Program-made: the position numbers and the translations under genes
From: Halorubrum rutilum
GTDB taxonomy: Archaea > Halobacteriota > Halobacteria > Halobacteriales > Haloferacaceae
Assembly: GCF_024494565.1 (NCBI RefSeq)
Contig: NZ_JANHDN010000008.1
Span: 124,001 to 188,000, forward strand
Length of the DNA stretch: 64,000 bases
Direction: 5' to 3'
Shown here: positions 40,838 to 48,635 of the stretch, one piece after another
How positions within the stretch are numbered: the stretch's first letter is position 1
Layout of the letters: the number at the start of each line of letters is the position of its first letter
The notes under the pieces: generated by a model
Told to the model about the DNA's origin: nothing
Database searches by the model: none
What the model saw: only the letters and a program-made list of their open reading frames with translations

Positions 40838-42892
40838 GTGTCACAGCAGTTGGCCGAGGTCGAGACGCTGTTCCTCCACGAGGCGCGGAGCGACTACACC
40901 GTGGTCGCGAACCGAGACGGGAAGCGGGTGCTCCGCGGGCGGCTCGAACTCAAGGAGACCTCCGCGGGCCCGCGCCCGGGGAAGTTCCGGGTGATCCGCG
41001 ACGGCGAGGACCACCCCCGCCAGCCGGACGAGTTCGTCGACCTCGCCCGCGCGGCCGAGCGGATCCGCATCTCGGAGCAGACCTCGCCGGAGAACCGGAC
41101 GCGGCTGCAGGCGATGCTCGACGGCTACCAGCTGGAGGCGACGGCGGTCCGGACCTGCCGGCGCTGCGCGAACGACGGGCGGTACGGCCCGATCACGAGC
41201 GAGAGCGCGGTCGAGCACAACGACGAGCTGATCTGCCGCGACTGCGCCCGCAGGGAGCTGGAGCGGGAGCTCTCGTACAAGGGGGAGTTCACGGGCGCCG
41301 CCGAGGAGCGCCTCGAAGAGCTGCTGTACGAGTCCGGCGACCTCGACCGGATCGTCAACCTCCTGCAGGGCGGGCTCGACCCCGACCTCACCAAGTACGA
41401 CGAGGTCTCCGCCAACGTCGACGACGTGAGCCCCGTCCGGACCGAGGACCTCGACCTGCATCCGGACCTCTCCGCCCACCTCCAGGGGCGCTTCGAGGAG
41501 CTACTTCCGGTCCAGAGCCTCTCCGTGCGGAACGGCCTCCTGGAGGGCGACGACCAGCTCGTCGTGAGCGCGACGGCGACGGGGAAGACGCTCGTCGGCG
41601 AGCTGACCGGGATCGACCGGGCGCTGAAGGGGGAGGGGAAGCTCCTCTTCCTCGTGCCCCTGGTCGCGCTCGCCAACCAGAAGCACGAGGACTTCGAGGA
41701 CCGCTACGGCGACCTCCTGAACGTCTCGATCCGGGTCGGCTCCTCGCGGGTGAACGACGACGGCAACCGTTTCGACCCGAACGCCGACGTGATCGTCGGG
41801 ACCTACGAGGGGATCGACCACGCGCTCCGGACCGGGAAGGACCTCGGCGACGTCGGCACCGTCGTCATCGACGAGGTCCACACCCTGAAGGAGGGCGAGC
41901 GGGGCCACCGGCTCGACGGGCTCATCTCGCGGCTGAAGTACTACAGCGAGGATCGGATGGAGACGCACGAGGGGTACGGCGGCACGCAGTTCGTCTACCT
42001 CTCCGCGACCGTCGGAAACCCGGAGTGGCTCGCCAAGAAGCTCCGGGCGACCCTCATCGAGTACGAGGAGCGGCCCGTCCCCATCGAGCGCCACGTCACC
42101 TTCGCAGACAGTCGGGAAAAGGCCGACATCGCCGACAAGCTCGTGAAGCGGGAGTTCGACACGAAGTCGTCGAAGGGGTACCGCGGCCAGACGATCGTCT
42201 TCACGAACTCCCGGCGGCGCTGCCACGAGATCAGCCGAAAACTGAGATACGACTCCGCGCCGTACCACGCCGGCCTCGACTACAAGCGCCGGAAGAAAGT
42301 CGAGCGCCAGTTCGGGAACCAGGACCTCTCCGCGGTCGTCACCACCGCGGCGCTCGCGGCCGGCGTCGACTTCCCCGCCTCGCAGGTGATCTTCGACTCG
42401 CTGGCGATGGGGATCGAGTGGCTCTCGGTCCAGGAGTTCTCGCAGATGCTCGGCCGCGCCGGGCGGCCCGACTACCACGACCGCGGGCGCGTCTACCTCC
42501 TCGTCGAGCCCGACGGCGTCTACCACAACTCCATGGACCGCACCGAGGACGAGGTCGCGTTCACCCTGCTCAAGGGGGAGATGGAGGACGTCGCGACCCA
42601 CTACGACGAGGCGGCCGCCGTCGAGGAGACGCTGGCGAACGTCGTCGTCGCCGGCAAGAAGGCCAAGCGGCTCAACGACCGGATGATCGGCGAGGTGCCG
42701 ACGAAGCACGCGGTCGGGAAGCTGCTGGAGTGGGAGTTCATCGACGGCTTCGAGCCGACGCCGCTGGGCCGCGGGGTCACGCGGCACTTCCTCGCGCCCG
42801 ACGAGGCGTTCTTCGTCCTCGACGCGGTCCGGAAGGGGACGGACCCGTACCAGATCGTCGCCGACCTCGAACTGCGCGACGACGAGGAGTGA
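40838..42892 (+). CDS. Archaeal DEAD/DEVH-box helicase with N-terminal zinc ribbon
   Basis: A 684-aa SF2 helicase. A zinc ribbon is at Cys107, Cys110, Cys133, Cys136 (CRRC, CRDC). RecA domain 1 has Walker A SATATGKT (244-251) and DEVH (345-348); RecA domain 2 has IVFTNSRRRCHEISRKL and AALAAGVDFPASQVIFDSL, then QMLGRAGRPDYHDRGRVY. The layout resembles Hel308/Ski2-type archaeal helicases but with a distinct N-terminus. It may act on RNA or on forked DNA. GTG start at 40838. The protein is probably expressed after rpl10e. Confidence 0.9.
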   Translation: MSQQLAEVETLFLHEARSDYTVVANRDGKRVLRGRLELKETSAGPRPGKFRVIRDGEDHPRQPDEFVDLARAAERIRISEQTSPENRTRLQAMLDGYQLEATAVRTCRRCANDGRYGPITSESAVEHNDELICRDCARRELERELSYKGEFTGAAEERLEELLYESGDLDRIVNLLQGGLDPDLTKYDEVSANVDDVSPVRTEDLDLHPDLSAHLQGRFEELLPVQSLSVRNGLLEGDDQLVVSATATGKTLVGELTGIDRALKGEGKLLFLVPLVALANQKHEDFEDRYGDLLNVSIRVGSSRVNDDGNRFDPNADVIVGTYEGIDHALRTGKDLGDVGTVVIDEVHTLKEGERGHRLDGLISRLKYYSEDRMETHEGYGGTQFVYLSATVGNPEWLAKKLRATLIEYEERPVPIERHVTFADSREKADIADKLVKREFDTKSSKGYRGQTIVFTNSRRRCHEISRKLRYDSAPYHAGLDYKRRKKVERQFGNQDLSAVVTTAALAAGVDFPASQVIFDSLAMGIEWLSVQEFSQMLGRAGRPDYHDRGRVYLLVEPDGVYHNSMDRTEDEVAFTLLKGEMEDVATHYDEAAAVEETLANVVVAGKKAKRLNDRMIGEVPTKHAVGKLLEWEFIDGFEPTPLGRGVTRHFLAPDEAFFVLDAVRKGTDPYQIVADLELRDDEE

Positions 42893-42981
42893 GGGGAGGC
42901 CGTCGCGGGGGCGGCCGAGTTGGGTTCGGAGCGCCGCCGCAACGAAACGCTTTACCGGCCGATACGGGTACGTATGGACGC

Positions 42982-43052
42982 GGGACCGTGGGTTAGTGGT
43001 ATACTCCGGGCCTTGGGTGCCCGTGACCCCGGTTCGAATCCGGGCGGTCCCA
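42982..43052 (+). tRNA. tRNA-Pro (UGG)
   Basis: 71-base sequence that folds as a tRNA: acceptor GGGACCG/CGGTCCC with discriminator A, anticodon stem CGGGC/GCCCG with loop CTTGGGT (anticodon TGG), T-arm CCCGG-TTCGAAT-CCGGG. No CCA is encoded. A GCTTTACCGG box at about 42949 is ~30 bases upstream as a promoter. The D-stem pairing is imperfect as drawn by eye, but the overall match is clear. Confidence 0.93.
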
Positions 43053-43181
43053 CTTTCGCGGCGCGAGCAGCAGGTGCCCCGGGTGGCGTTCGAAACGAGG
43101 CGGCGAGAGCGGGATCGCTCTCGATCCGCCTGCCGCCTTTCGAAATCCTTTTGTCTCGATTCGGCGTTGGTTCGAGTGCGA

Positions 43182-43255
43182 GCCGCCTTAGCTCAGACTG
43201 GGAGAGCACTCGACTGAAGATCGAGCTGTCCCCCGTTCAAATCGGGGAGGCGGCA
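43182..43255 (+). tRNA. tRNA-Phe (GAA)
   Basis: 74-base sequence with acceptor GCCGCCT/AGGCGGC plus discriminator A, anticodon stem CTCGA/TCGAG around CTGAAGA (anticodon GAA), and T-arm CCCCG-TTCAAAT-CGGGG. No CCA is encoded. Its last 21 bases are copied twice more just downstream (43363 and 43481). The upstream AATCCTTTTG block is a promoter candidate. Confidence 0.95.
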
Positions 43256-43501
43256 TATTCTGAATCCGCGAGCGACAGCGAGCGGATGAAGAAACGACAC
43301 CGAGCCGATTTGAGCACGGAAGTCGCAGCGCGCGAACGGAGAGAGTGCGACCGTCTTCCGGAGTTCAAATCGGGGAGGCGGCATTTTCCTGCGACCAACG
43401 GGAGCAGTGAAAATGCTCCTGACCCGATTTGTGCAGACGAGTCGCGAGCCCGAGCGGGGCGAGGGCGAGCGTCTCGGCGAGTTCAAATCGGGGAGGCGGC
43501 A
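43235..43501 (+). repeat. Triple copy of the tRNA-Phe 3' end (attachment-site-like)
   Basis: The 21-base sequence GTTCAAATCGGGGAGGCGGCA occurs at 43235-43255 (in the tRNA), 43363-43383 and 43481-43501, spaced 128 and 118 bases. Copy 1 and copy 3 also share the downstream ATATTC(T/C)GAATCCGCGAGCG. The 3' half of a tRNA gene is a classic integration target, so these look like footprints (attL/attR-type) of past integration events. Each spacer starts with the reverse complement of the T-arm (CCGATTTG at 43305-43313 and 43423-43431), so hairpins can form. No integrase gene is present. Confidence 0.75.
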
Positions 43502-43585
43502 TATTCCGAATCCGCGAGCGTAGCGAGCGGCGAGAGCTTCGAAGCCGGGCGAATACTCATTAGCCGCCCGTCGTTACCTACGCGA
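43256..43585. other. Gene-free region after tRNA-Phe
   Basis: Contains the two extra tRNA 3'-end copies and a small hairpin GGAGCA/TGCTCC (43401-43406 with 43414-43419). The long open frame across this area does not look like a protein gene: it is Ser/Arg-rich and follows the repeats. Confidence 0.65.
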
Positions 43586-44116
43586 ATGAGCGACGAGACG
43601 GAGTCCGACGCCGACTCGGCCGGCCCGCTCGCGCGGCGAAAGCGCTCGCTCCGCCGCGTGATGGGCGCGGTCTACGTGGTCGCGGGCGTGAGCCACTTCC
43701 TCGCGCCGGAGTCGTTCGCGCGGGCGGTTCCGCCCGAGTTCCCGCGGCCGCGGGCGCTCGTCTACCTCTCGGGGGTCGCCGAGGTGCTCCTCGGACTCGG
43801 GATGCAGTTCGACCGCACGCGACGCGCGTCGGCGTGGGGGATCGTGGCGCTGCTGGTCGCCGTCTTTCCGGCGAACGTCTACATGGCGACCGACGACGTC
43901 GCGGCCGAGTTCGTTCCCAGCCGATTCGCGGAGGTCGCCCGCGCGGCGGCGTGGGCGCGGCTTCCGCTTCAGGCCATGCTAGTGCTGTGGGCGTGGTGGC
44001 ATTCGCTTCCGGATCCGGGAGCCGGAGACGGTGTCGACGGCGACGTAGGACCCGGAGCGGAAACGGGGACCAAGACGGCGGCGAGGACCGGGACGGAGAC
44101 GAGGACGGCGGGCTAG
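43586..44116 (+). CDS. DoxX-family membrane protein
   Basis: A 176-aa protein with four predicted spans. Typical DoxX segments are RVMGAVYVVAGVSHFLAPE near the start, YLSGVAEVLLGLGMQF and LPLQAMLVLWAWW. The N-terminus (20 residues) is acidic and the C-terminus (about residues 148-176) is Gly/Thr-rich. DoxX proteins are small quinone-related or oxidative-stress-linked membrane proteins; function here is unclear. Its stop overlaps the end of the convergent zinc-ribbon gene by four bases. Confidence 0.8.
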   Translation: MSDETESDADSAGPLARRKRSLRRVMGAVYVVAGVSHFLAPESFARAVPPEFPRPRALVYLSGVAEVLLGLGMQFDRTRRASAWGIVALLVAVFPANVYMATDDVAAEFVPSRFAEVARAAAWARLPLQAMLVLWAWWHSLPDPGAGDGVDGDVGPGAETGTKTAARTGTETRTAG

Positions 44117-44448
44117 GTGGCGGGACCGAGCGGCGCCGCACAGCGGCGGCAGTAGTCGAAGCCGGACTCGTTGTCCGCCCCGCACTGCGGGCACGTCGCG
44201 GTGGGGGCGTCCGGGTCGCCCGAGTCGCTCGGATCGGTCGTCCTCCCGTACTCGTCTTCGGGGCCGGCCGGGGGTCCCGGGTCGTACTCCTCGTCTTCCG
44301 GGTACGTCTCCGCCTCCCCGGCGCGGCGGCGCCGGCGGAGGTCGCGTCCCTCGCGGACGATGCCGCGCAGCACGTGGAGTCCGGCCCCCAGCGCGACGAA
44401 CAGCAGTACCCCCGTGACGGCGAGGTAGATCGAACTGGCGTCGACCAT
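44113..44448 (-). CDS. Membrane-anchored zinc-ribbon protein
   Basis: A 111-aa protein with an N-terminal transmembrane segment (about residues 7-28), a basic stretch (RDLRRRRRAGE), an acidic linker and a C-terminal zinc ribbon CPQCGADNESGFDYCRRC. Likely binds zinc on the cytoplasmic side. Function unknown. The end is 4 bases inside the end of the DoxX-family gene on the other strand, so the genes converge. Confidence 0.78.
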   Translation of the reverse strand: MVDASSIYLAVTGVLLFVALGAGLHVLRGIVREGRDLRRRRRAGEAETYPEDEEYDPGPPAGPEDEYGRTTDPSDSGDPDAPTATCPQCGADNESGFDYCRRCAAPLGPAT

Positions 44449-44539
44449 GCGAACCCTACGGACCGGAGGCTTAGGTATTGTGGGGTGATCGCACGGGACG
44501 CGGTCGGGGCGCCCGCGGGACCCGCGCGGAGCGACGCTT

Positions 44540-45079
44540 ATGTTCGTCCGCTGCGATCGGCCCGTCGTGTTCAGGTCCCTTCGCGAGAACGGCCCGGCGC
44601 TGCTCGTCCCGGCCGCCTGGATCGTCGCCGCCGCGACGGTCCTCGGCGTCGTCTCGACGCGCGCCCTGCTCGTCGCGCACGTCGTCATGAGCGCCCTGCT
44701 CGTCGCGTTCGTCGCCGCCTCGTGGCGCGACATGGCGACCGGCGTGCTCCGCGCGTGGAAGGTCGTCATCGTGGCGGGGACGCCCGTGACGCTCGCGGGC
44801 GTCGGGGGGTTCCTCGCGCTCGGCGCCCCCGCGATCCCGCCGGATGCCCTGCTCGCGGCCTCGCTGTACGGCTGGGCGCTCCTCCCCGCGGCCGGCTTCG
44901 CGTACACCGGGCGGCGCGTCGAGGCGGGCGCACGGATCTACGACGTCGGCGTCGCCTGCTGCGTCGCCGGCGCGGTCGGCGTCGCGCTGGCGCCCTCGGC
45001 GACGTGGACCGCGGTCGCGCTCGCGGTCGTCGGCGTCGGCCAGACGGCCGGCATCCTGGACGCCGCGCTCCGGTACTGA
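44540..45079 (+). CDS. Membrane protein, unknown function
   Basis: A 179-aa hydrophobic protein with five or six predicted spans (for example LLVPAAWIVAAATVLGVVS, VVMSALLVAFVAASW, GVACCVAGAVGVALAP). Starts MFVRCDRPVVFRS. I recognise no family. Residues between spans are few and basic, as in small haloarchaeal membrane proteins. Confidence 0.7.
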   Translation: MFVRCDRPVVFRSLRENGPALLVPAAWIVAAATVLGVVSTRALLVAHVVMSALLVAFVAASWRDMATGVLRAWKVVIVAGTPVTLAGVGGFLALGAPAIPPDALLAASLYGWALLPAAGFAYTGRRVEAGARIYDVGVACCVAGAVGVALAPSATWTAVALAVVGVGQTAGILDAALRY

Positions 45080-45255
45080 CGCGCGGGCCCGCGAGCGCGG
45101 AACCGACGGAACGGTCGGTGTGAGCCGCCGGGAGCGGGCGGACGGTCACCGATCGACCCGATAACCGCCCACAACGAGAACGATCGGTCGCCGTCCGCCG
45201 TGGTAACTGTACACTCGCAATCCTTATCCCCCGACGGGGCGTCCGTTGGGATGCA

Positions 45256-45450
45256 ATGGCGACCGGAAAGGTTGATTTCTTCAACGACACTGGCGGCTAC
45301 GGATTTATCGAGACTGACGACGCTGACGACGACGTGTTCTTCCACATGGAAGACGTCGAAGGGCCGGACCTCGAAGAGGGCCAGGAGCTCGAGTTCGACA
45401 TCGAGTCCTCGCCCAAGGGGCCCCGCGCGTCCAACGTCGTTCGGCAGTAA
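45256..45450 (+). CDS. cspA: Cold-shock domain protein
   Basis: A 64-aa single cold-shock domain that binds single-stranded RNA or DNA. The RNP1-like segment GGYGFIE and RNP2-like DDVFFHMED are present (KVDFFNDTGGYGFIETDDAD). It stands alone with a TTATCCCC box near 45223 about 30 bases upstream. Two further ATGs are nearby, but this frame gives the canonical MATGKVDFFND start. Confidence 0.95.
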   Translation: MATGKVDFFNDTGGYGFIETDDADDDVFFHMEDVEGPDLEEGQELEFDIESSPKGPRASNVVRQ

Positions 45451-45592
45451 GCCGATCCGATACGGTGGGTCGGTCCGGCTGACGCCGAACGCGACTCTGA
45501 CACGCGACAACGAGACTTCTGCCCGCCCCCGGACTCACGTCCGACGCGGGTTCTTATCACGACACCGAGCGTCGCTGCCGCCGATCGGTCAC

Positions 45593-45644
45593 GGTCCGCG
45601 ACGGGCGGTCCGGTCCGTGACGGGCAGTCCGATCCGTGACGGCC
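45593..45644. repeat. Short tandem repeats after cspA
   Basis: A partial unit GGTCCGCGACGGGC (45593-45606) followed by GGTCCGGTCCGTGACGGGC (45607-45625) and AGTCCGATCCGTGACGGCC (45626-45644), three imperfect copies of a ~19-base unit. They lie in the ~270-base gene-free gap between cspA and the convergent ferredoxin. Confidence 0.6.
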
Positions 45645-45723
45645 GGGCGACGGCGCGACGACGACGACCGACGGGTCCGGACGCGCGTCGGTCGAGAAGA
45701 GAAGAGCGGCCGCGACGGCCGGC

Positions 45724-46038
45724 TCAGATGTGCTGCCCGAAGAGCCCGTCTCCCTTCGTCACCTCGACGTCGCCCTCGACCCTCGTCTGACAGGCGAGGC
45801 GGACGTCGTGGCTCGGGTGGTGCGGCGGGAACCAGAGGCGGAGCGTCTCCTTCTTGCTCGGCTCGCTCACCTCGCCGTCGACCTGGACCGCACAGGAGCC
45901 GCACGACCCCGCGCCCCGGCAGTTGAGCTGCTTCATCTTGCCGTTGTACACGGAGAGGCCGGCCTCCGCGAGGACGTCGCGTAACACGGCGCCCTCCTCG
46001 CACTCGATCTCCTCGCCCCGGTAGGATACGGTTGGCAT
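45724..46038 (-). CDS. 2Fe-2S ferredoxin
   Basis: A 104-aa ferredoxin. Cluster ligands are Cys40, Cys46, Cys49 and Cys83 (NCRGAGSCGSC ... LACQT), a CX5CX2C spacing, one residue longer than the plant-type. The ATG at 46038 (MPTVSYRGEEIEC) is used; an upstream in-frame ATG at 46068 adds ten residues that do not fit. Small electron carrier; partner unknown. It is transcribed alone and lies opposite the DUF7093-type gene start. Confidence 0.9.
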   Translation of the reverse strand: MPTVSYRGEEIECEEGAVLRDVLAEAGLSVYNGKMKQLNCRGAGSCGSCAVQVDGEVSEPSKKETLRLWFPPHHPSHDVRLACQTRVEGDVEVTKGDGLFGQHI

Positions 46039-46236
46039 GTCGGTGAGAGGTACAGGGCCGATCCACAAAGAGGCTGTGTCCGCGGCGCGGGCCGACCGGG
46101 GCCGAGCGTGTCGGGGGGAACCGGGAGCGTCGCCGTCGCTCGGCGCGTCGGCCGCGTCGTCCCCGAAACGGTCGTGTGCCAGGCGTCAGACGCCGGACGG
46201 GGCGTTTTTTACCTTCGGCACCGCAGACCTGACGTA

Positions 46237-47406
46237 ATGGGACTCAGGTGTCTGCTCGGGCACGACTTCAGCGAGCCCGAACTACGGCGCGAGCGCGAGG
46301 AGGACGGGAACGAGGTCGTCACGACCGTCACCGAGGTGAAGACCTGCGCTCGCTGCGGTGAGACGCAGGTCGTGAGCGAGAACACTGAGGTCACGACGAT
46401 GGCGCAGCTGGCCGACGAGGCCGCCGCGGGCGCCGAGGCGGCGGGGCCCGAGTCGCCGGGCGCGGGGCCGGACGGCGACGGCGACGACCGCACCGCGACC
46501 GACGACGTCGGACCCGACGCCCCGTCGACGGGCGCCGGAACGGCGGACGCCGGATCGACGGATACCGGATCGACGGACCCGGAGGCCGTCGCGGCGTCGG
46601 CGGACGCGGGCGCCGACGCGGACGCCGACGACGCCGTGATCATCGACGACGAGCCCGCGGCACCGGCCGGCGACGGGACCGGAGGCGAGGTCGCGAGCGG
46701 CGGGCCCGCGGGCGCGGCCGGCGGGGACGGCGCCGCGGCGGACGAGACGGGCGACGGGACCGCACCGGACGGGGACGAGGGCGCGGAGGTCCTCGAATCC
46801 GAGGCGGCGGAGGACGCGGGGTCGCTCGGGGGCGGCGAGGAGTACGCGGAGTACCCCGAGGTCGAGACCGCGGAGTCGCCGGCGACCGACGAGGGCGACG
46901 CGGCGGCGGACGACGGCGTGATCCTCGACGAGGAGGCCGAGGCGGCGACCGACCGCGAGCGCGGGGCGTGGCCCGAGGTCGACGAGGCGGACGGCTCGGA
47001 GGCGACGACCCCGTGGCCCGAGCAGCGCGGCGAGGACGAGGGGTTCAGCGCGGAGGTCGGCGAGGGCGGCGCCGGCGACGTCGAGTTCGGCGGCGGCCTC
47101 ACTCCGGAGGCGGCCGAGCCGGCGGCGGACGACGGGGACGCGGAGTACGTCGAGGCGCCGGACCGGGACGCCGACGAGGTCGACGGGACCGTCGAATCGC
47201 GGGACGACACGGCGGAGTCGGCCGACGTGGGGACGGAGATCACCCGCGCCGAGAGCCCCGACCTCTCGACGTCGACCGCGGAGGCGACGACGGAGTACCA
47301 CTGCCCCGAGTGCGGAATGAGCCGGGACGCCGACGGCAACTCCATGCGCGCGGGCGACATCTGTCCCGAGTGCAAGCGCGGGTACGTCACGGAACGCCCG
47401 GTCTGA
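46237..47406 (+). CDS. Zinc-ribbon protein with long acidic linker (DUF7093-like)
   Basis: A 389-aa protein. The N-terminus (MGLRCLLGHDFSEPELRRER, VKTCARCGETQVVSENTEV) has a Cys pair; the C-terminus is a second zinc ribbon, YHCPECGMSRDADGNSM and ICPECKRGYVTE. About 270 residues between are Ala/Asp/Glu/Gly-rich low-complexity sequence. I recall a haloarchaeal family (DUF7093) with this layout, unverified. Start 46237 is chosen because an ATG with a TTTTTTACC box ~30 bases upstream fits, while the 5' extension to 46108 is basic. Function unknown. Confidence 0.75.
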   Translation: MGLRCLLGHDFSEPELRREREEDGNEVVTTVTEVKTCARCGETQVVSENTEVTTMAQLADEAAAGAEAAGPESPGAGPDGDGDDRTATDDVGPDAPSTGAGTADAGSTDTGSTDPEAVAASADAGADADADDAVIIDDEPAAPAGDGTGGEVASGGPAGAAGGDGAAADETGDGTAPDGDEGAEVLESEAAEDAGSLGGGEEYAEYPEVETAESPATDEGDAAADDGVILDEEAEAATDRERGAWPEVDEADGSEATTPWPEQRGEDEGFSAEVGEGGAGDVEFGGGLTPEAAEPAADDGDAEYVEAPDRDADEVDGTVESRDDTAESADVGTEITRAESPDLSTSTAEATTEYHCPECGMSRDADGNSMRAGDICPECKRGYVTERPV

Positions 47407-47484
47407 TCGGTCGAGGGGGTCGCTCAGCCGGCTGGAGACCCCGTGACGAAACTGGTTTACGCCCCCCTGTCGAACGGTCGCGGC

Positions 47485-47868
47485 ATGAAGGAGTACAAGA
47501 TGCGCCGCGGCGAGCATCTGGACGATCGCATGCCCGACCTGAAGGGCTCTATCGAGGAGTACTTCGGCGAGGTCTCCGGGACCGAGGAGTGGCAGGGCCA
47601 CGAGCTGTACGTCGTCGAGGACCCCGACAACCCCGTCTTCGAGCGCATCGTGGCGGGCGCCGCGGAGTACGGCAGCAAGAAGGACAAGCTCGCGGTCCAC
47701 TTCGAGGAGCGTCCCGCCGAGGACGTCATCGCCGAGGGGAACGCCGACGCCGCCGCCGACGCCGTCGACGCGAAGAACGAGTTCCTCCTGGAGGCGACCG
47801 GGCGCGACGCGAAGTCCCGTCGCGACTCACTGAAGCGCGAGGTCGAGGACGACGCGCCCGACTACTGA
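47485..47868 (+). CDS. Conserved haloarchaeal protein (DUF5611-like)
   Basis: A 127-aa protein starting MKEYKMRRGEHLDDRMPDL; the pattern matches DUF5611 as I recall. It is well conserved and probably a compact alpha-beta protein (GSIEEYFGEVSGTEEWQGHELY, AAEYGSKKDKLAVHFEERP), with a C-terminal helix (DSLKREVEDDAPDY). An ATG 42 bases upstream is in frame, but a GTTTAC box at about 47454 supports this start. Function unknown. Confidence 0.85.
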   Translation: MKEYKMRRGEHLDDRMPDLKGSIEEYFGEVSGTEEWQGHELYVVEDPDNPVFERIVAGAAEYGSKKDKLAVHFEERPAEDVIAEGNADAAADAVDAKNEFLLEATGRDAKSRRDSLKREVEDDAPDY

Positions 47869-47926
47869 GCCGGACACCGGCCGTCGACCGCGACGCCGCC
47901 CGCCGAACCGCCGCCGCCCGCCGACG

Positions 47927-48520
47927 CTACTTGTACGACCGGTCGTTCGCGCGGACGACCGCGCCGCCCCCGTCGACCTCGGTCACCGAACAGTTGTCCG
48001 CCGAGAGCTCCGTGAGCGACCGGACGACCGGGAGGTCGCGGCGCTCGCCGACGACGAGCCGGATCGGGTTCACGTGCGTGACGGCGACGACGGTCCCCTC
48101 GCGGGCCCGGAGGTCGGCGGCCGCGTCGAGGACGCGGTCGCGGACGGCGAGCCAGCTCTCCCCGCTCTCGGGGGCGCGCTCGGCCGCCGCCCGCCCGCTC
48201 TCCAGCAGGTCGAAGTCGGGGAAGCGCTCGAAGAAGTCGCCCGACGGGAGCCCCTGAAAGACGCCGAAGTCGCGCTCGCGGAGCCGGGGATCAGTCTCGA
48301 GCTCGACCCCGGCCGCCGCGGCGATCGGCTCGGCGGTCTCGACGGTCCGCGCGAGGTCGGAGGCGACGACCGCGTCGATCGCGTGACGGCCCGCGAGGTC
48401 GTCGGCGACCGCTTCGGCCTCCTCCCGTCCACGGTCGGAGAGCCCGACCGGCGCCCACCCCTGGATCCGGGCCGCCTCGTTCCACTCGGTCGTCCCGTGT
48501 CTGACGAACAGCGTGCTCAC
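47927..48520 (-). CDS. Histidine phosphatase family protein
   Basis: A 197-aa phosphoglycerate mutase-like phosphatase. The RHG motif is at residues 7-9 (FVRHGTTEWNEAARIQGW), and the second catalytic His region reads VVAVTHVNPIRLVVGE. GLSDRGREEAEAVADDL and RDFGVFQG are typical of cobalamin phosphatase (CobC)/PhoE-like enzymes. Substrate not determined. It is convergent with the DUF5611 gene. Confidence 0.88.
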   Translation of the reverse strand: MSTLFVRHGTTEWNEAARIQGWAPVGLSDRGREEAEAVADDLAGRHAIDAVVASDLARTVETAEPIAAAAGVELETDPRLRERDFGVFQGLPSGDFFERFPDFDLLESGRAAAERAPESGESWLAVRDRVLDAAADLRAREGTVVAVTHVNPIRLVVGERRDLPVVRSLTELSADNCSVTEVDGGGAVVRANDRSYK

Positions 48521-48635
48521 GGTCGAGCCTCGGGAGCGGGCGGCAAGGAGGTTTCGCCGGGTCGGAGGCGACGGGAGGCGGAGACGGCTTCGGTCGACGA
48601 CAGGCTATTGACGGCCGGCCCGGTAGGGGAACCGA

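Noticed and set aside
43235..43501. CRISPR-like array, suggested by three 21-base repeats with ~100-base spacers
   Set aside because: The repeat is the tRNA-Phe 3' end, spacers are too long and themselves related, and no cas genes are present.
43060..43585. Continuous open frame running from the tRNA-Pro into the DoxX-family gene
   Set aside because: It runs through two tRNA genes and repeats and is Ser/Arg-rich; the real gene starts at 43586.
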